From: Darksidea phi
Taxonomy: Eukaryota > Ascomycota > Dothideomycetes > Pleosporales > Lentitheciaceae
Assembly (NCBI GenBank): GCA_030770425.1
Contig: JASJFT010000095.1
Span: forward strand, 1 to 64,000
Reading direction: 5' to 3'
DNA: 64,000 nt
Shown here one piece after another: positions 1 through 11,659 of the stretch; positions within the stretch are counted from its first letter, which is position 1; every line of letters starts with the position of its first letter. The notes beneath the pieces are model-generated. The model ran no database searches and was not told the origin of the DNA. It saw only the letters and a list, made by a program, of their open reading frames with translations. The position numbers were made by a program, and so were the translations under genes.

Positions 1-76
<76 letters not shown>
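1..76. repeat. (TAG)n trinucleotide microsatellite
   Basis: About 25 uninterrupted TAG units open the window and give way to a short TATATA stretch. The unit is a simple trinucleotide and not a TTAGGG telomere repeat. No gene covers it. Confidence 0.95.
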
Positions 77-77
<1 letters not shown>

Positions 78-1732
78 TATATACATGATGTGTGCCCGAG
101 GATGAGCATGTGTATCCATGCCTCCCGCAAGTACGTAACATGCCATCTGCTTAGGTATCTGCAACGCATTAACGAAACAGCCAAGAGCGTACACGGGCGC
201 CTTCTATTCGCTCTAAATAGTTTAGCGAACGAGTACGGTATCTACACTATGCACATGTAACAGGAGAATTTAGGTGATAGATAGCCGCATATACGCTCTT
301 GATTTGATTTGATTTGACTCAATTCGATTCGATTCGATTTGATTCAATGATTTAGGCGTGTCAGACGTGTTCGCAGCCTAAAGAAGGGAGGGGATTAGGC
401 GCCCGACTGGTGATGGTGAGGATGGCTTGGGGAGTGTTGTGTATGTATTCTGCATATATTTTAAAGGTCGCATGGGTAGCATGTAACATGGATATAGTAG
501 TTACATGAGTAAGTGTATGTGTTCTACGTGCATTCTGCATAGGTTGAGATGCTATATGTACATTAGTTTAGGGAGTGGATGCCTCAGTTGTGCACTCTAG
601 TATTGGCTTGGATTTTTCATAGTGAGAGTCTGTCTCGTTTCTAAGGTGCGTGCAGTCTACTATAAATCCATCTAGACTTGTATTGTTGAAATATCTGAAC
701 AAAGTCGGCACGAAGTACGGTAGGAGTTTTTACACGGAAGCGGTGCTATACCCACTCAACTATATACAGTGATAAAACGCGCTGCCGGTACGACCTCCCT
801 CTCACTCTCCGGTTCTGTGTCTTTCTTTTGCAAAATTTGTGCAGGTATTTGTGATTGGGCGGGATAGGATCTCTTGCAGTACGATGCTTTTTCTGTTCAA
901 GTCCTTGGTTGGCGCGCTACCCTGCTCCTTGTTCGGGCGAGTTGATAGGCTACGGCATGAGAGCGGCGTCGTAGGGACGAAGAACTGCGTGTGCGATCGA
1001 GATCTTGACGTTGATTTGTTTGGCGACATGCTTTGGCGAAGAGCTGTGCTCGGTAAAAGCGGTGTAGGGTGGTGAGTGCTCGTGTCGAAGGATGGTCGTG
1101 CTTTGGCTCCCGGACGGTCGGTCGAGCCCGTTGTCGACGCAGCTTCAACTGGGAAGACATGCCGGTGCATCCGCATATCACGCGAAACCTGCTTTCATCC
1201 CGCCTCTTCTTCCACACACCACCCAACGACCTGCAATACCCCTCTCGCGGTCCCTGTACGTAAGCATAAGCCTCGCTTCGTTCGGCTACTCGGCTCAGCA
1301 ACCTACATTGGGCGCATTCCATGCGCATGCCTCCCACTCCAATATTGCCTCTCACAGTATTCGCCGTTGATCCCGCTTCATCGCGATCTAAAACGCGCTC
1401 AGGCGGAAAAATTCGTATTCGCCTTAGTTAATGTAACAGTGATATCGTGTTCTCGCCCCCACTGTCTCCAAGCGGTCAAGTTCGCCGGTTAGAGTACTAT
1501 TTGGGCTTAGGGTGGACTCGTATTAGTAGCTCGTTTAGTCCGAGCTCAGACGTGATTGAGATTAGAGGAGGGGTTAGGGGGTTGACGGTTGCTGTGGCGC
1601 TACCTCGTCGTGGCGGGCAGCGGTGTGGTTGTTGTCGAGGAGCTGGAATATGAGGTGCTGCGGGTTTGGCGTTGGCGTCGAGCTTCGTATAGTTCAACGA
1701 AATGACATATTGATTGCTTGCTAATTGTTGCT
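77..1732. other. Intergenic, no gene recognised
   Basis: AT-leaning, stop-rich sequence. At 301-349 there is a degenerate tandem array of GATTT/GATTC pentamers. At 743-755 there is a 13-base string that recurs at 26367-26379, with further similarity downstream (see repeat entries). Overlapping short ORFs between 800 and 1500 lie on both strands, have no domain signal and begin at non-ATG codons in several cases; I read them as chance. Confidence 0.6.
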
Positions 1733-2558
1733 TTAATGCCCGCTTGGGTATCGCGCGTAACCATATGGGGAAGACGCTGCCGAGGACGGCAGACTAACGT
1801 TGGAGAAATAGCTGTCTGGTCTTCTGCAGCGGCCCAGTATAAACAAATCTGGATCAGGAGTGCGAGGTTGCTGTGGCGGTGTCGTTATCTCCTCGTATGA
1901 GTGATGCGAGTGGGGTGGCGTGAACTGAAAACCATCTGATCGCGAAGTCATCGGAGGTGTATACTCGATGTTCGGCATCCAGTTAGGTATATTCCAGGAC
2001 AACACGTTCATGGGAGGGGTTGGATCGTATACCGACACAGGCCATGCAGGGTCGAAGGATGGCAAAGGCTGTGACGATGTACGGTAATAGTTGTCGTATG
2101 GTGTTGTTGATGTTGCCAGCATGGGATTCAGCATGCTACCGCTGGTACATGATAATGTTGAGTAGCTGCCATTCGAAGGGAGAACCATCGGTCTTCCTGC
2201 CGGTCTCTGCTCAATGAACTCAGGCGTCATAATGTGTTGTCCACAATCTGGTTCCGCGAGCTGAGGTGTCTCCTGTTCGCTAGAGTCTCCATCTCTCACA
2301 AGTTGCTGGAGGTATTGCAGCTTCCTCTTCCGCTTCTCTCCTACATGACAGCTTCCGTTAGCTTCTCGTCATGAGGGGATGCTGAAAGGGGGGGTGGAGC
2401 CTACTGTAGTTCCTCGAAGCTATCCTATTCTGCTGCTTCCGAATTTCACTATTGACCTTCTTCGGCTTCTTTCCTAGCTCCTGTTCATCTCCAGTCGATC
2501 GCCCCTTCCTCCCAGATGTTGACATATTGTGCGTTTGAAATGCAGGTGTTGAGAACAT
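1733..2558 (-). CDS. bZIP transcription factor, two exons
   Basis: Probable nuclear DNA-binding regulator. Exon 1 runs 2558-2405 and exon 2 runs 2340-1733, joined by a 64-base GT..AG intron (2404-2341), giving about 253 residues. The join restores a continuous basic region, NRIASRNYREKRKRK, followed by LQYLQQLV as the start of a short zipper; this fits the bZIP signature NxxA[A/S]xx[Y/C]R. The rest is Pro/Ser/Tyr-rich with no other domain, as in small fungal bZIP regulators. The intron splits the basic region itself, so neither exon alone shows the motif. The first Met is used; a second Met 11 residues on is equally possible. It lies 1.4 kb from a broken dehydrogenase, so a remnant of a metabolic cluster is conceivable but unproven. 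Confidence 0.8.
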
Positions 2559-3938
2559 GGCGCCAGCAGATGGTGAGATGATCGTCGGGAGCGAGAAACG
2601 GTTATTTACGAGGAAAGCAGTCGTTAGTGTTTCTTGGTATGTCGATTAGTCGTCTGTTTCTTGGTATCTCGATTGGTATGATTCCAAGAGAACGCCAAGG
2701 GAAGTGTCATACAATGTACAGTATTTGTAGCTTGCCCCAAACTTCTCGAGCTCGGGAATAGCAGCTTATCCCGGTGCAACGGGTGGACTCATGGACACAG
2801 TGGTTTTTCCCGGAAGGCTGATCAACGGGCCAGAAATAGCTGCCACAGGGACAGGGAGGCTGGCGAAAGCTTGACTGGGTCCTTCCGCACACCACAGGTT
2901 AACCTTAATCTCGCCGCGAAACAAAGCGATGGATCAGGGGCGCTAGGTTACGTATTTTGCGTGCAATACTGTCCATGAAAGGCATAGTGATGGGATGCCG
3001 TTGCAGCCACGGTTGACCGACGGCTTGGAGCCAGCTGCTCGGTTTAACATTTACCGCATTGGGAATCTACTACATTACGGGATGGGTGGCTCGCGATTGG
3101 ATGAATCATCAGTAAAAAGCATAATTGGTCCGTGGGCCTCTCTCCAGATGAGCAGCCATGAGGCGGTGGACGGCAACAAGCTCAACGGAGAAAAGCGGCA
3201 AAGCGGCAACCCCAGAGCGGACTTATCGCAGCTAGGCGGGCTAAGGAACTGCAATACCTCCATGCAGAGCACAAAATCATGGGGTTGGACTGCCGCGTGT
3301 TTCCCAGAGGCGTTCCCTGCAGCCTTCAGCCCTAACTAGGCCTGAAAAGGTTAGCATTTATCCTTAAATTAAACACTGGCCAATCAAAAACGGGCAAGAC
3401 GTGATGCCTAAGCACTGGGTCGTTGACAACTTGACCGCCCACCGACATAAGCCGGCCCCTTGATCAAACCTTGCATACAAACTCGCAGCTCTAATCGGGA
3501 GTTATGATACGAACCGACCAACTACAAGAGAGATGACAACTCAGCCTTGTGAGCCATGCGCTGTCACGCAGGTCGATTCTATGCACACCCACGGAACGCC
3601 CTAGCGGAGATTATATCCTTCTCCCCACATACTACTACGAGACTTCACTGTGCATAATAGTAGTCTACGTAGATAGAAGAGTTAAAGCGACCACGTCCAT
3701 GGTAAGAAGTACCGAAGAGGAATCTTTTCTTGATATGATATTTCCTATAGACCCGACTTCATGAATAGGACTCGGAACTCCGGGTATGGTCCGGCGAGCC
3801 GTATGTAAATCGCGCAAGCCCTCAATTGGCCATGTGTGTACCTGATCACTCATCAACAACGTCATCGCCATCGACTTACACCCCTATCCGAATTAGGAAG
3901 TGCTTCGCTGAAATCGCTATTTGTCACTGTTCCCAGCC
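2559..3938. other. Intergenic, no gene recognised
   Basis: Contains only short ORFs on both strands without recognisable motifs or splice-joined continuity. It separates the bZIP gene from the dehydrogenase remnant; the two point away from each other, so it would contain both promoters. Confidence 0.6.
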
Positions 3939-5412
3939 ATGTCTCAACCGGAAACAACATTCTCCGGTGATCGAAAGGCCCTCCAGGATGTACTGAATCG
4001 CAGATCGAGCAGACCGGGAAGTTCACTGCCCAATCCACTGCGGAGGAAGTAGCAGCAGCGTTAGCAGCCGATATCGCTAATAAGACCGGTAGGTCACACC
4101 ACATAACTTTTGCCTCGGTACATTTTCTAGAAGGGTTCTTGCTGACATTGTTATGCGCAGTCATCATAACAGGCGCCTCTCCTGCAGGTGTGGCTCTCCA
4201 ATATGGCAGTATCAAACGCTGTTGGTTGACACGGTCCAGGTCTTGGAGCGGAAGCTGCGCGCGTGGTCTTCAAGAACCTGCCCAAGCTTCTGATTCTGGC
4301 GAGCCGCAGCAGCAAAACAATCGAAGAAACCATCGCTACGATTGGAGGCTCGGGCTTCACGGCTGATGTAAAGGGCGTGGAAGTTGATCTCTCCGATTTA
4401 GACTCGGTCAGGAAGGCTGTGGCAGAGAATCCTCGAGCTCCCGCCAGTTCTAGATGTCCTCATTAATAATGCTGGGATCATGAGCAAGGGTTCCCGTCAC
4501 TGCGGCCGGAAAGTTTGCTGACCGCTATGGCAGTGCTTCCAGACTTCCAGACCACCAAATATGGGGTTGAGATGCAGTTTGGCACCAATTACCTGGGGCA
4601 TTTCCTATTGACGAACCTCCTCATGCCTGCAATGCTCAGGGCACCGTCCGGTGCAAGTGTCGTAAATGTCTCGAGTTCTGGTCACCATGCCGGCGCTATC
4701 AACTTCGAGGGTATCAATTACGATGTAAGTCGCAGTGCTCCTCATCCGGAGGATACGCGACTTGGTTCCCCGGCAAGGACGCACATAACAGCGTCTTGAC
4801 ACGAAGTCCGGATATTCCCTTGTCGAGCGCAAATATATACACACTTGTGTCCTAGTACTGAGGCTTAAATTGCTGGTACTCCCGAACGCAGAATAGGGCC
4901 AAGTATGAGCCTTTTGTAGCATATGGACAATCCAAGACTGCGAACGTCCTCTTCTCCCTTTCCTTGGCCAGCAAATTGCAGAATAAAGGGGTGCGGAGCT
5001 TCTCTGTGGATCCTGGAGGTGGATGGGACGGTCATGAGCAGACATGCAACGCTGACATTGCGTAGCCATTAAGGGCACTTCGATCTCCCGTAGCATTCCG
5101 ATCGAAACGAAGGTGGCGATGGGATATTGGAATCCAATGGGTCCGTCAATGTCAGCATCCCGTGGATGACTGTTGAGCAAGGCGCATCGACCTACATTGT
5201 CACTGGCTTTGACACTACGATAAACGGTAAGCACGCTAGTTGTGGCAGCATTGGCGGTAATACCGATAGCATACCTAAAGCATAACGGAAAGTACTTCGC
5301 CAGCAACAGCATTGATACTACCGTTGCACCATACGCTCAGGACCCCGAAGCTGCTGAAAAGCTGTGGTTGCTGAGCGAGAAGTTGGTGGGGCAACAGTTT
5401 CGGCACGAATAA
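3939..5412 (+). pseudogene. Short-chain dehydrogenase/reductase, frameshifted
   Basis: Remnant of an NAD(P)H-dependent SDR of the retinol-dehydrogenase-like fungal type. In order along the DNA one can read: an Ala-rich lead-in ending in VIITGASPAG (cofactor Gly motif), LGAEAARVVFKNLPKLLILASRS, DVLINNAGIM (NNAG motif), NYLGHFLLTNLL, SVVNVSSSGHH (catalytic Ser region), YGQSKTANVL (the YxxxK active site) and a C-terminal tail ending FRHE-stop at 5412. Several gaps fit introns, for example 53 bases after ASPAG and one starting GTAAGT after INYD. However, one extra base near 4427 breaks the frame before the NNAG motif, another shift lies near 5130, and no in-frame ATG opens the Ala-rich lead-in. 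The active-site residues survive, so the decay is recent, or these are assembly errors. Confidence 0.75.
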
Positions 5413-6799
5413 AGCCCTCAAAGGGAGCGAAATGGACTCCGAACGCATGGCATAACGAAATCAGAGACTTTGTCCATCTATTGCAGGCGGCATGAGCCCA
5501 ATGACGATAGCGAAACATACCACTCACCATCCTAGCCGAAAAGTATCGATTGCTAAGTGTGAGCGCGACTTCCAGAAAGAAGTATCGAGACGCATGATCA
5601 GTCCGCAGCCGTTTACGAACGGTCGCCGCTTGTTTCGAAGACGCCGCTATAACTAGGCTTCGCCAAGTCAGTGCAAATCCCACCAATAGAGTGAGTGATT
5701 TTGGCAGCATTACTACAGAACCGCGGGTGGTGCGAAGCTTGTGGCCATCACCAATAATTCGGCATGTTCAAAACCTGCTCAACAATGTGCCGCAAGCCAG
5801 AGGTGGGATTTATAGAGGACGCGAAAGAATAAATGGAGTGTCAACGAGAATTTGCCAAGACTAGAGGGAAGAAGAAACCCCCATGTGGGAGCGCTAACCT
5901 TAGAATCGCTTAGTCCCTCAACCCTTGCCCTCAGCAGTCACACTGCATCGCCCAGCGCTCTAGCCACGGTCTTTCATCTATCTGCCCCGGCTTTTTGAAA
6001 AGTTGATGTTGCGGAGTACTGTGCGTCAAGCATCGAGACGTAGGACCATCGGACGCCCTTCATGCCCTCGTGCAATTCTCCGACCCGCTAGAATTTTGAC
6101 ATGATACTCTACTCCTTCACAGCATTCATTGTTATTGACATCGGATCACCTGCCCCGCCGAGGTTGGTCGCCAGAAGTATGCGACGATAAAGTATCGCCT
6201 CAGCCTGCAATTAATATCCATTCCACATCTTGTCCTGCCACGAAAGACCCTGCAGAAGACCGTGCTCAATACTGCACACAATACTTAGAGCTGACCCATT
6301 AGATTAAACTTTTTAAGGCGATCTTTCCTTAATTGAGCTGTATGGTGGCTCTTTTGTATGTGCGTGAATGTTGACGCTACATGATGGGAAAGAAGCGTTC
6401 GCCACCGACGACGGTTTCTTACATTTGTAACGCTCCAATTGCTCATGAATGGCATCGCTACCTGGCTTGCTTTGGATAAGTCATGGCAATAGTTCTTTCG
6501 TCTCGTAAAGAGCCGTGGAGGTGCGGCGCAACTGTGCCACCTCTACAAGAAATATTGAAATTGCTCATGCAACAACACCTGCGTATGCACACGAGCAAGG
6601 CCTGCATATCGCGTCGGAGTAATAACCACAGATCTGCTCTAACCTCCGCAGAGGCTCTGGCACAAGCTGGCCGGTTATATTATAAATGCGCTGCACAGCT
6701 CGTAATCGCAGAACCTCGACTTTTTCTAATCCGTTCTCCCTTTTCTTCAATCCTTAGCTCAATAATATCGTCGCGCAATTACGTTGTTGCATCTACATT
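5413..6799. other. Intergenic, no gene recognised
   Basis: A 130-codon minus-strand ORF (5710-5318) overlaps the tail of the dehydrogenase remnant and shows no family signal. The remaining sequence carries only short ORFs. It includes the presumed promoter of the chitin-binding gene. Confidence 0.55.
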
Positions 6800-6969
6800 A
6801 TGGCAGCCTGCCGATTCGATTCTCCTTCTCTCGTAACTTCAGTGTCTGGGACAGCAGCCGCACCAACGTTCGCTTTTGATGCCGCAAATTCGGATTATTT
6901 TGGCCTAGCAGGAAGCTTCACCTCGGGTATTTCGGCATTTCCACTGCACTTGCATTCAAGTCACTAAGT

Positions 6970-8488
6970 ATGCTAGGCAATGGCGCTGTCTGCTCTTTCC
7001 CCACTCGTTCAGTAGGACCTGAAGGGACTTCGACCTATGCAATTACACCCATTATTGTCACTTCAAGCGGCTTCTCCGGGAAGACAACAACCTGCTCGAT
7101 TCTCGAGCCTCCATCGATTGATCCAACAGATAGCGGCTCGACAACCTACACCGGAATCGAATGTCCGACAGCCATTGACAACAGTTTCACCCCGGGCACG
7201 TACACGCTCAGGTTCCGCCAGGATGGACTGCCGAGTATCTCATCCCAGGTCTTTCTCGTTGCTTCGCCTACGGCCGTCACCGAAAAGATCACAAAAACTT
7301 ACTATGACTTTACAACCTTCCCAGTCGAGACTACCTCTACCGCCACGTGAGTTTGTCTTCGTAACTAGAAGAGAGGTTGCAGCTAAAATGGTCTCAGGGC
7401 TACCAAGTACACCTCCACTGCAACTGAAACTGCTTCCCGCCCGCTTTCTACTACCACCACGATGATTTCAACCACGGTAACAAGCACAACGACTTTCTGC
7501 TCCTCCAGCTCTGTAAGATCCACATCAGCCTCCACACCCGTGCCCTCACCTACACCTACCGGCCTGCCCATCTCCAAAAATGGTCTTTGCGGACGTTCGA
7601 GCGGCCAAACATGTCGTGACTCGTCATTCGGCAACTGCTGTTCTCGTATGTATGAACCATTGCGTCGTCTCAACTCGGTTTAACTCACACTCTCAGAATA
7701 CGGCTACTGTGGAAGCACGAATGCCTATTGTCTAATCACCGAAGGCTGCCAGCGCGATTTTGGAAGCTGCAGCTCTGAATCACCAGTCTCTAGCAGCGTC
7801 CGGCCCACTCCAACGAGCAAGCTCTCGCCTGATGGATCGTGTGGTGGCGCTAACGGTTACACATGCACACCCGGAAATTGCTGTTCACGTAAGTGTCTAT
7901 CCTGCTCTCTATTTCCACGTTTCTCCTGCTTATAACATTTTATGATTAGAATACGGCTACTGTGGCGCAACCAACGGCTATTGCGGTACTGGCTGCCAGC
8001 CCCTCTTCGGCATCTGCGACAAGCCCAACCCGCCTCAGCCCTCTTCCACGCTAAAAGTTTCACTCGATGGAACATGTGCTGGGACCACCGGGCAGACATG
8101 TCGGGGAAGCGCCTTTGGCGATTGCTGCTCCCAGTATTCATTCTGTGGTCAATCTTCAGCATACTGCTCCACGGGCTGCCAACCCAAGTTTGGAGTCTGC
8201 GATAGGATGCAGAAGCGACTGTTTCCTGGATCAGGCTCGGAAGGGACTAGAGTCAATGGAGTTGTCGAGCGGGCAATTGGCGGTAAGGGTCCTGACTATA
8301 CGTATCCGCCTATCCCGCATACAACGGTTACCGAAAGCGTCACGCACCTGATCATCGTGTTTCCCTCGGGAGAGGTGAGCACGACGACAGTGTTTGGTGT
8401 TACGACGACGACGGTGGGCGGTGTTATAACACTCACGGAGACTAGTCGCGTAGCTACCAGGACAGCGACCGTTTGCCCTACAGCATAG
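6970..8488 (+). CDS. Secreted protein with three chitin-binding (hevein) domains, 5' end unresolved
   Basis: Likely extracellular chitin-binding protein. Exons read 6970-7346, 7398-7645, 7697-7888 and 7950-8488 (451 residues from the internal Met). After an N-terminal domain with CSFPTR and a Thr/Ser-rich linker come three ChtBD1 modules, each with the eight-cysteine pattern C..C..CC..C..C..C..C; the cores read NCCSQYGYCG, NCCSQYGYCG and DCCSQYSFCG. The C-terminus is Val/Thr-rich (TTTVFGVTTTTVGG). The first two modules carry an intron at the same codon and phase, the third has none. No signal peptide is visible from the Met at 6970. An ATG at 6800 opens a protein-like reading frame that is out of phase and stops at 6966, so an upstream exon or a frameshift is missing from this model. 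Lectin-like proteins that shield hyphae from chitinases, or wall proteins, have this architecture. Confidence 0.8.
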
Positions 8489-8968
8489 AATTTGTATAGT
8501 AGCACATTACACACTACATGTGTATCTTTTAGGTTCTCAACATTGTCTATCAAGACATTCTCTCAACGAGGCTGCCTCTGGCGCATAGGAATGGAAACTT
8601 TTACTACTCAGCACGGTGTTTTTCTTCATCTCATGTGAGCCGAATGCTTGTGTAAGGAGAGTACGTTAGTGTTCTCGTATTCTAGGAAAAACGCCCGCTG
8701 GTCGGGCTTTCAAAGACTGGAGACGGACATTTGCGCTAGCACTGATAAAAAAGACAAGCGCCTTCATCTAACCTAAATATTCGTCCACTCTTTCAGCCAT
8801 CGGTAAGGTAGCTCTTGTCCTTTTCCTACGAACCAGCCCACTGCTGCTTCGTACATCATCAAGCTTCCTCGAGGATGCCGAATATGTCGCCGCGTACAGG
8901 AGAAGTGTGGAATAGGTGATTGCGTCACTGTTCTCGACTACCTGCTCGTACCGTCGGTATTGGCCATT
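8489..8968. other. Intergenic, nothing recognised
   Basis: Between the ends of the chitin-binding gene (plus) and the broken minus-strand frame that follows. I see no gene, repeat or RNA here. Confidence 0.5.
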
Positions 8969-9381
8969 TTAATTTGAGCAGTGCATTATATACGTCGGAT
9001 TTGGACCGAAACCTTTCAAGAGCATGTCGCTTGTCAGACTAGGGAACGAGTAGCACGGAATAGTGTAATTATCACTGGTAGGAGCACAGCCCGGTGTCAT
9101 TGAACGCCTCATCTTCTTGCGTCCCTCGTCAGGATATATGTTGATCTCAGCAATCATAGAAGTCTTCACAATGATATTCTTGCACTATATTCATAGTTCA
9201 CAACATCGTCCTCAATAGTACCTTCCGCAGCCCACTGGCGCATCGGGTCGCCGCGCTCGGCCGCCACGATGCCGTCATCTCGCCTTCCGTATGTCGTCGT
9301 CACCTCCCAAATGCTAGGCGTAAATTCAATGGAGGACGAGATTTCTCTCCGTGCTTGCGGAGTCAAGTATCGGCTCGTCAT
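8969..9381 (-). pseudogene. Frameshifted gene of unknown function
   Basis: Two abutting minus-strand frames read like one protein. The first, from an ATG at 9381, runs to a stop at 9166 and contains YGRRDDGIVAAERGDPM and DDVVNYEYSA. The second continues as KNIIVKTSMIAEINIYPDE to a stop at 8969. They overlap by only a few bases and a single-base change near 9180 would join them into about 137 residues. There is no room for an intron (about 22 bases). I do not recognise the family. The start would lie only 70 bases from the divergent start of the phosphodiesterase gene, which supports the idea that this gene is truncated or dead. Confidence 0.4.
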
Positions 9382-9450
9382 TATCACCAGTGCTTGCGGG
9401 ACGATTGGTTGAGTTCGCAAGCCGCCATTCATTTTATAACTTCATTGTCA

Positions 9451-10822
9451 ATGTCTCCTCCCGTCATCTCCCTCCTCCTATCAATTGCGGCTCTTACGCA
9501 CCATATTCTCACGCAAAGCCCCGTGCTCCATGCTTCAGCATCTAGTGCGACGTTGAGCTTGAGTAGCACGGCATCCATTCCTATCGATACATCAACCCCA
9601 ACCCCGGGTTCTTCAACCTCCTCTACGAAACCTGTCAGCATTGCTGGTCACCAATCCCGAAGCCCATCACAAACTACAGCAACATTGACGAGTGCCATCC
9701 CTCTAGCATCGAACATCCAGGCATGCAACGGATACGTCGAGCTCTGCGACCGGAAGCTCAGCAATATCTCTATGGTAGTCGCGCATAACAGTCCATTCGT
9801 CGTCCCCCACAATGCGGCGAGTAACCAGGACCTCGACGTGTTAACACAGCTAGACGACGGAATACGCGGATGTAAGTCCTCGAATCTATCTTCCCCAAAG
9901 CATGTGCATAACTCTAGACACACATTACTAGCAAAAGTAGAAGCAGACGACCTAAAGACCGCACGTTCAGCACTGATCTAAACCCCCTCCAGTACAATTC
10001 GAAACCCACTACCCCAACGTCACAGCCGGCCTCCACCTCTGCCACACGTCCTGCGCCCTCCTCTCCGCCGGGCCCCTCCACACCTACCTCACCACAGTCG
10101 CCCACTGGCTCACCACGCACCCCTCCGAAGTAATCACCATAATAATGGGCAACAACAACCGCGTCCCTCCAACAACCTACATAGAACCCTTCCAAACCGC
10201 CGGCCTACTCCCCTACCTCTACACCCCACCCGCCCCCAACATGACGCTAAACGACTGGCCCACACTTGCCTCCATGATCTTGCACAACCAACGCGTAGTC
10301 GTCATGCTAGACTACCTCGCCAACCAAACGGCCGTCCCCTGGCTCCTCGACGAATTCGCCTACCAGTGGGAAACCCCCTTTTCACCCACCGATCCCGCCT
10401 TCCCGTGCACGCAGCAACGCCCGCCCAACCAGGCACCCGACATCTCACGCAATACCATGTACATGCTGAACCACAACCTCAACATCGAGATGCAGCTCTT
10501 TGGCGCCGACATCCTGGTTCCCGCATACCCGCTCCTGCACGAAGTCAACGCCGCAGCTGGGAACGGCAGTCTAGGCCGCAACGTGGACCGTTGCACGGCG
10601 GTGTGGGGTCGGCCGCCGAATTGGCTGCTGGTGGATTATTACAACTATGGCGATTTTAACGGCTCGGTTTTTGAGGTTGCTGCGCGGGCGAATGGTGTGC
10701 ATTATGACCGCGACGCGTGTTGCGGGAGTCGGCCTACGACTGCGGATGGGAATCGAGCTGCGCGTTCTAGGATCACTTGTTACGCTTTAGGCGTCCTTTA
10801 TACTTTGCTCTTCTTGACGTAA
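9451..10822 (+). CDS. Secreted PLC-like phosphodiesterase, probably GPI-anchored
   Basis: Exons 9451-9871 and 9993-10822, about 416 residues. It starts with a signal peptide (SPPVISLLLSIAALTHHILT), then a Ser/Thr-rich stretch of about 90 residues, then a TIM-barrel phosphodiesterase of the PI-PLC X-like superfamily. Supporting motifs are VVAHNSPFV (position of the first catalytic His), QLDDGIRGLQFE (joined exactly across the intron), LHLCHTSC, HWLTTHPSEVITIIMGNN and NYGDFNGSVFEVAARANG. The C-terminus ends in a short hydrophobic tail (YALGVLYTLLFL) after a small-residue region, as in GPI-anchored proteins. Fungal members of this group are mostly uncharacterised, so substrate is not assigned. 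The 121-base intron is longer than most in the window. Confidence 0.85.
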
Positions 10823-11659
10823 GGTATGTGTTAGTAGCACCGGAGGACGAGGGACGGGGGGGCGAGGGTTCAGCTTTCTTGTTCATTTTCTGGCATGCGC
10901 ATTTGGGCGTTGGGTGGGTGTTGTCCTCATGGCCCTTGAATGCATTATGCTCTCCTTGTGCTTTTGGATGTACTTCTAGCTTAGAGTGATTGAAGCGGAC
11001 TAAGGAGCCTTGCTTTTGGCGTTTAGACGGCGGCGTCAATGGTTTGCATTAGTATAGCGCTAGGGGTGGAGGTCTCGGTCTTCTAGTCAAGTCATTCCGT
11101 CCGTTTGTCTCGATCAAATTCCTGATACGAAGTTGCTCACACGGCCTATTAGCTACAGTGGTAGCTTGACCCAGCAATACGAAGCACACACATCGAAGCA
11201 AAAGGCAAACCACTAAAGGGCAAAGCACTAAATGCACATTCACCCATCGATTCAACTAGACTCCTCCCGCTTTTTCGGTCTTCACCATAAGTAAATGAAA
11301 TAGAGCAGTCGCTCGCACCCAATTGCACGCCAAATACACCACATGCAATGCAATGCACCCAGCCGCCTACCCGACAAAAGAAACCAGTCATAACCCATCT
11401 CAACCAGAGGTACTACAAAAAAAATTCGGAAGTTAAATAACATATAGGGTTATAAAGAGACAGCGCAAGCCCACGCTGAATTGGGTATCAAACCGCTTGG
11501 GAAATGATGTTGAGATAAAAAGGGGAGAGATGTGCCCTGCAGAACCGAGAAGACGCTGGAAAGGAGACCGTTGAGTAAAGGCATGTTTGGTGACGCCTCG
11601 GGTGGAGAACATGCGTATGGCAGATAGATGGCAACGAACATGCGAAACGCCTATGCTCT
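10823..11659. other. Intergenic between convergent genes
   Basis: 3' flanks of the phosphodiesterase (plus) and the 940-residue protein (minus). Only short unsupported ORFs; nothing else recognised. Confidence 0.6.

Noticed and set aside
1..76. Possible telomere or centromere-type repeat
   Set aside because: The unit is TAG, not TTAGGG, and it is short; it is an ordinary microsatellite that happens to lie at the window edge.
802..1492. Overlapping ORFs on both strands
   Set aside because: No motif, several non-ATG starts and no consistent frame preference.
5318..5710. 130-codon minus-strand ORF
   Set aside because: Overlaps the real C-terminal frame of the dehydrogenase remnant and shows no family signal.
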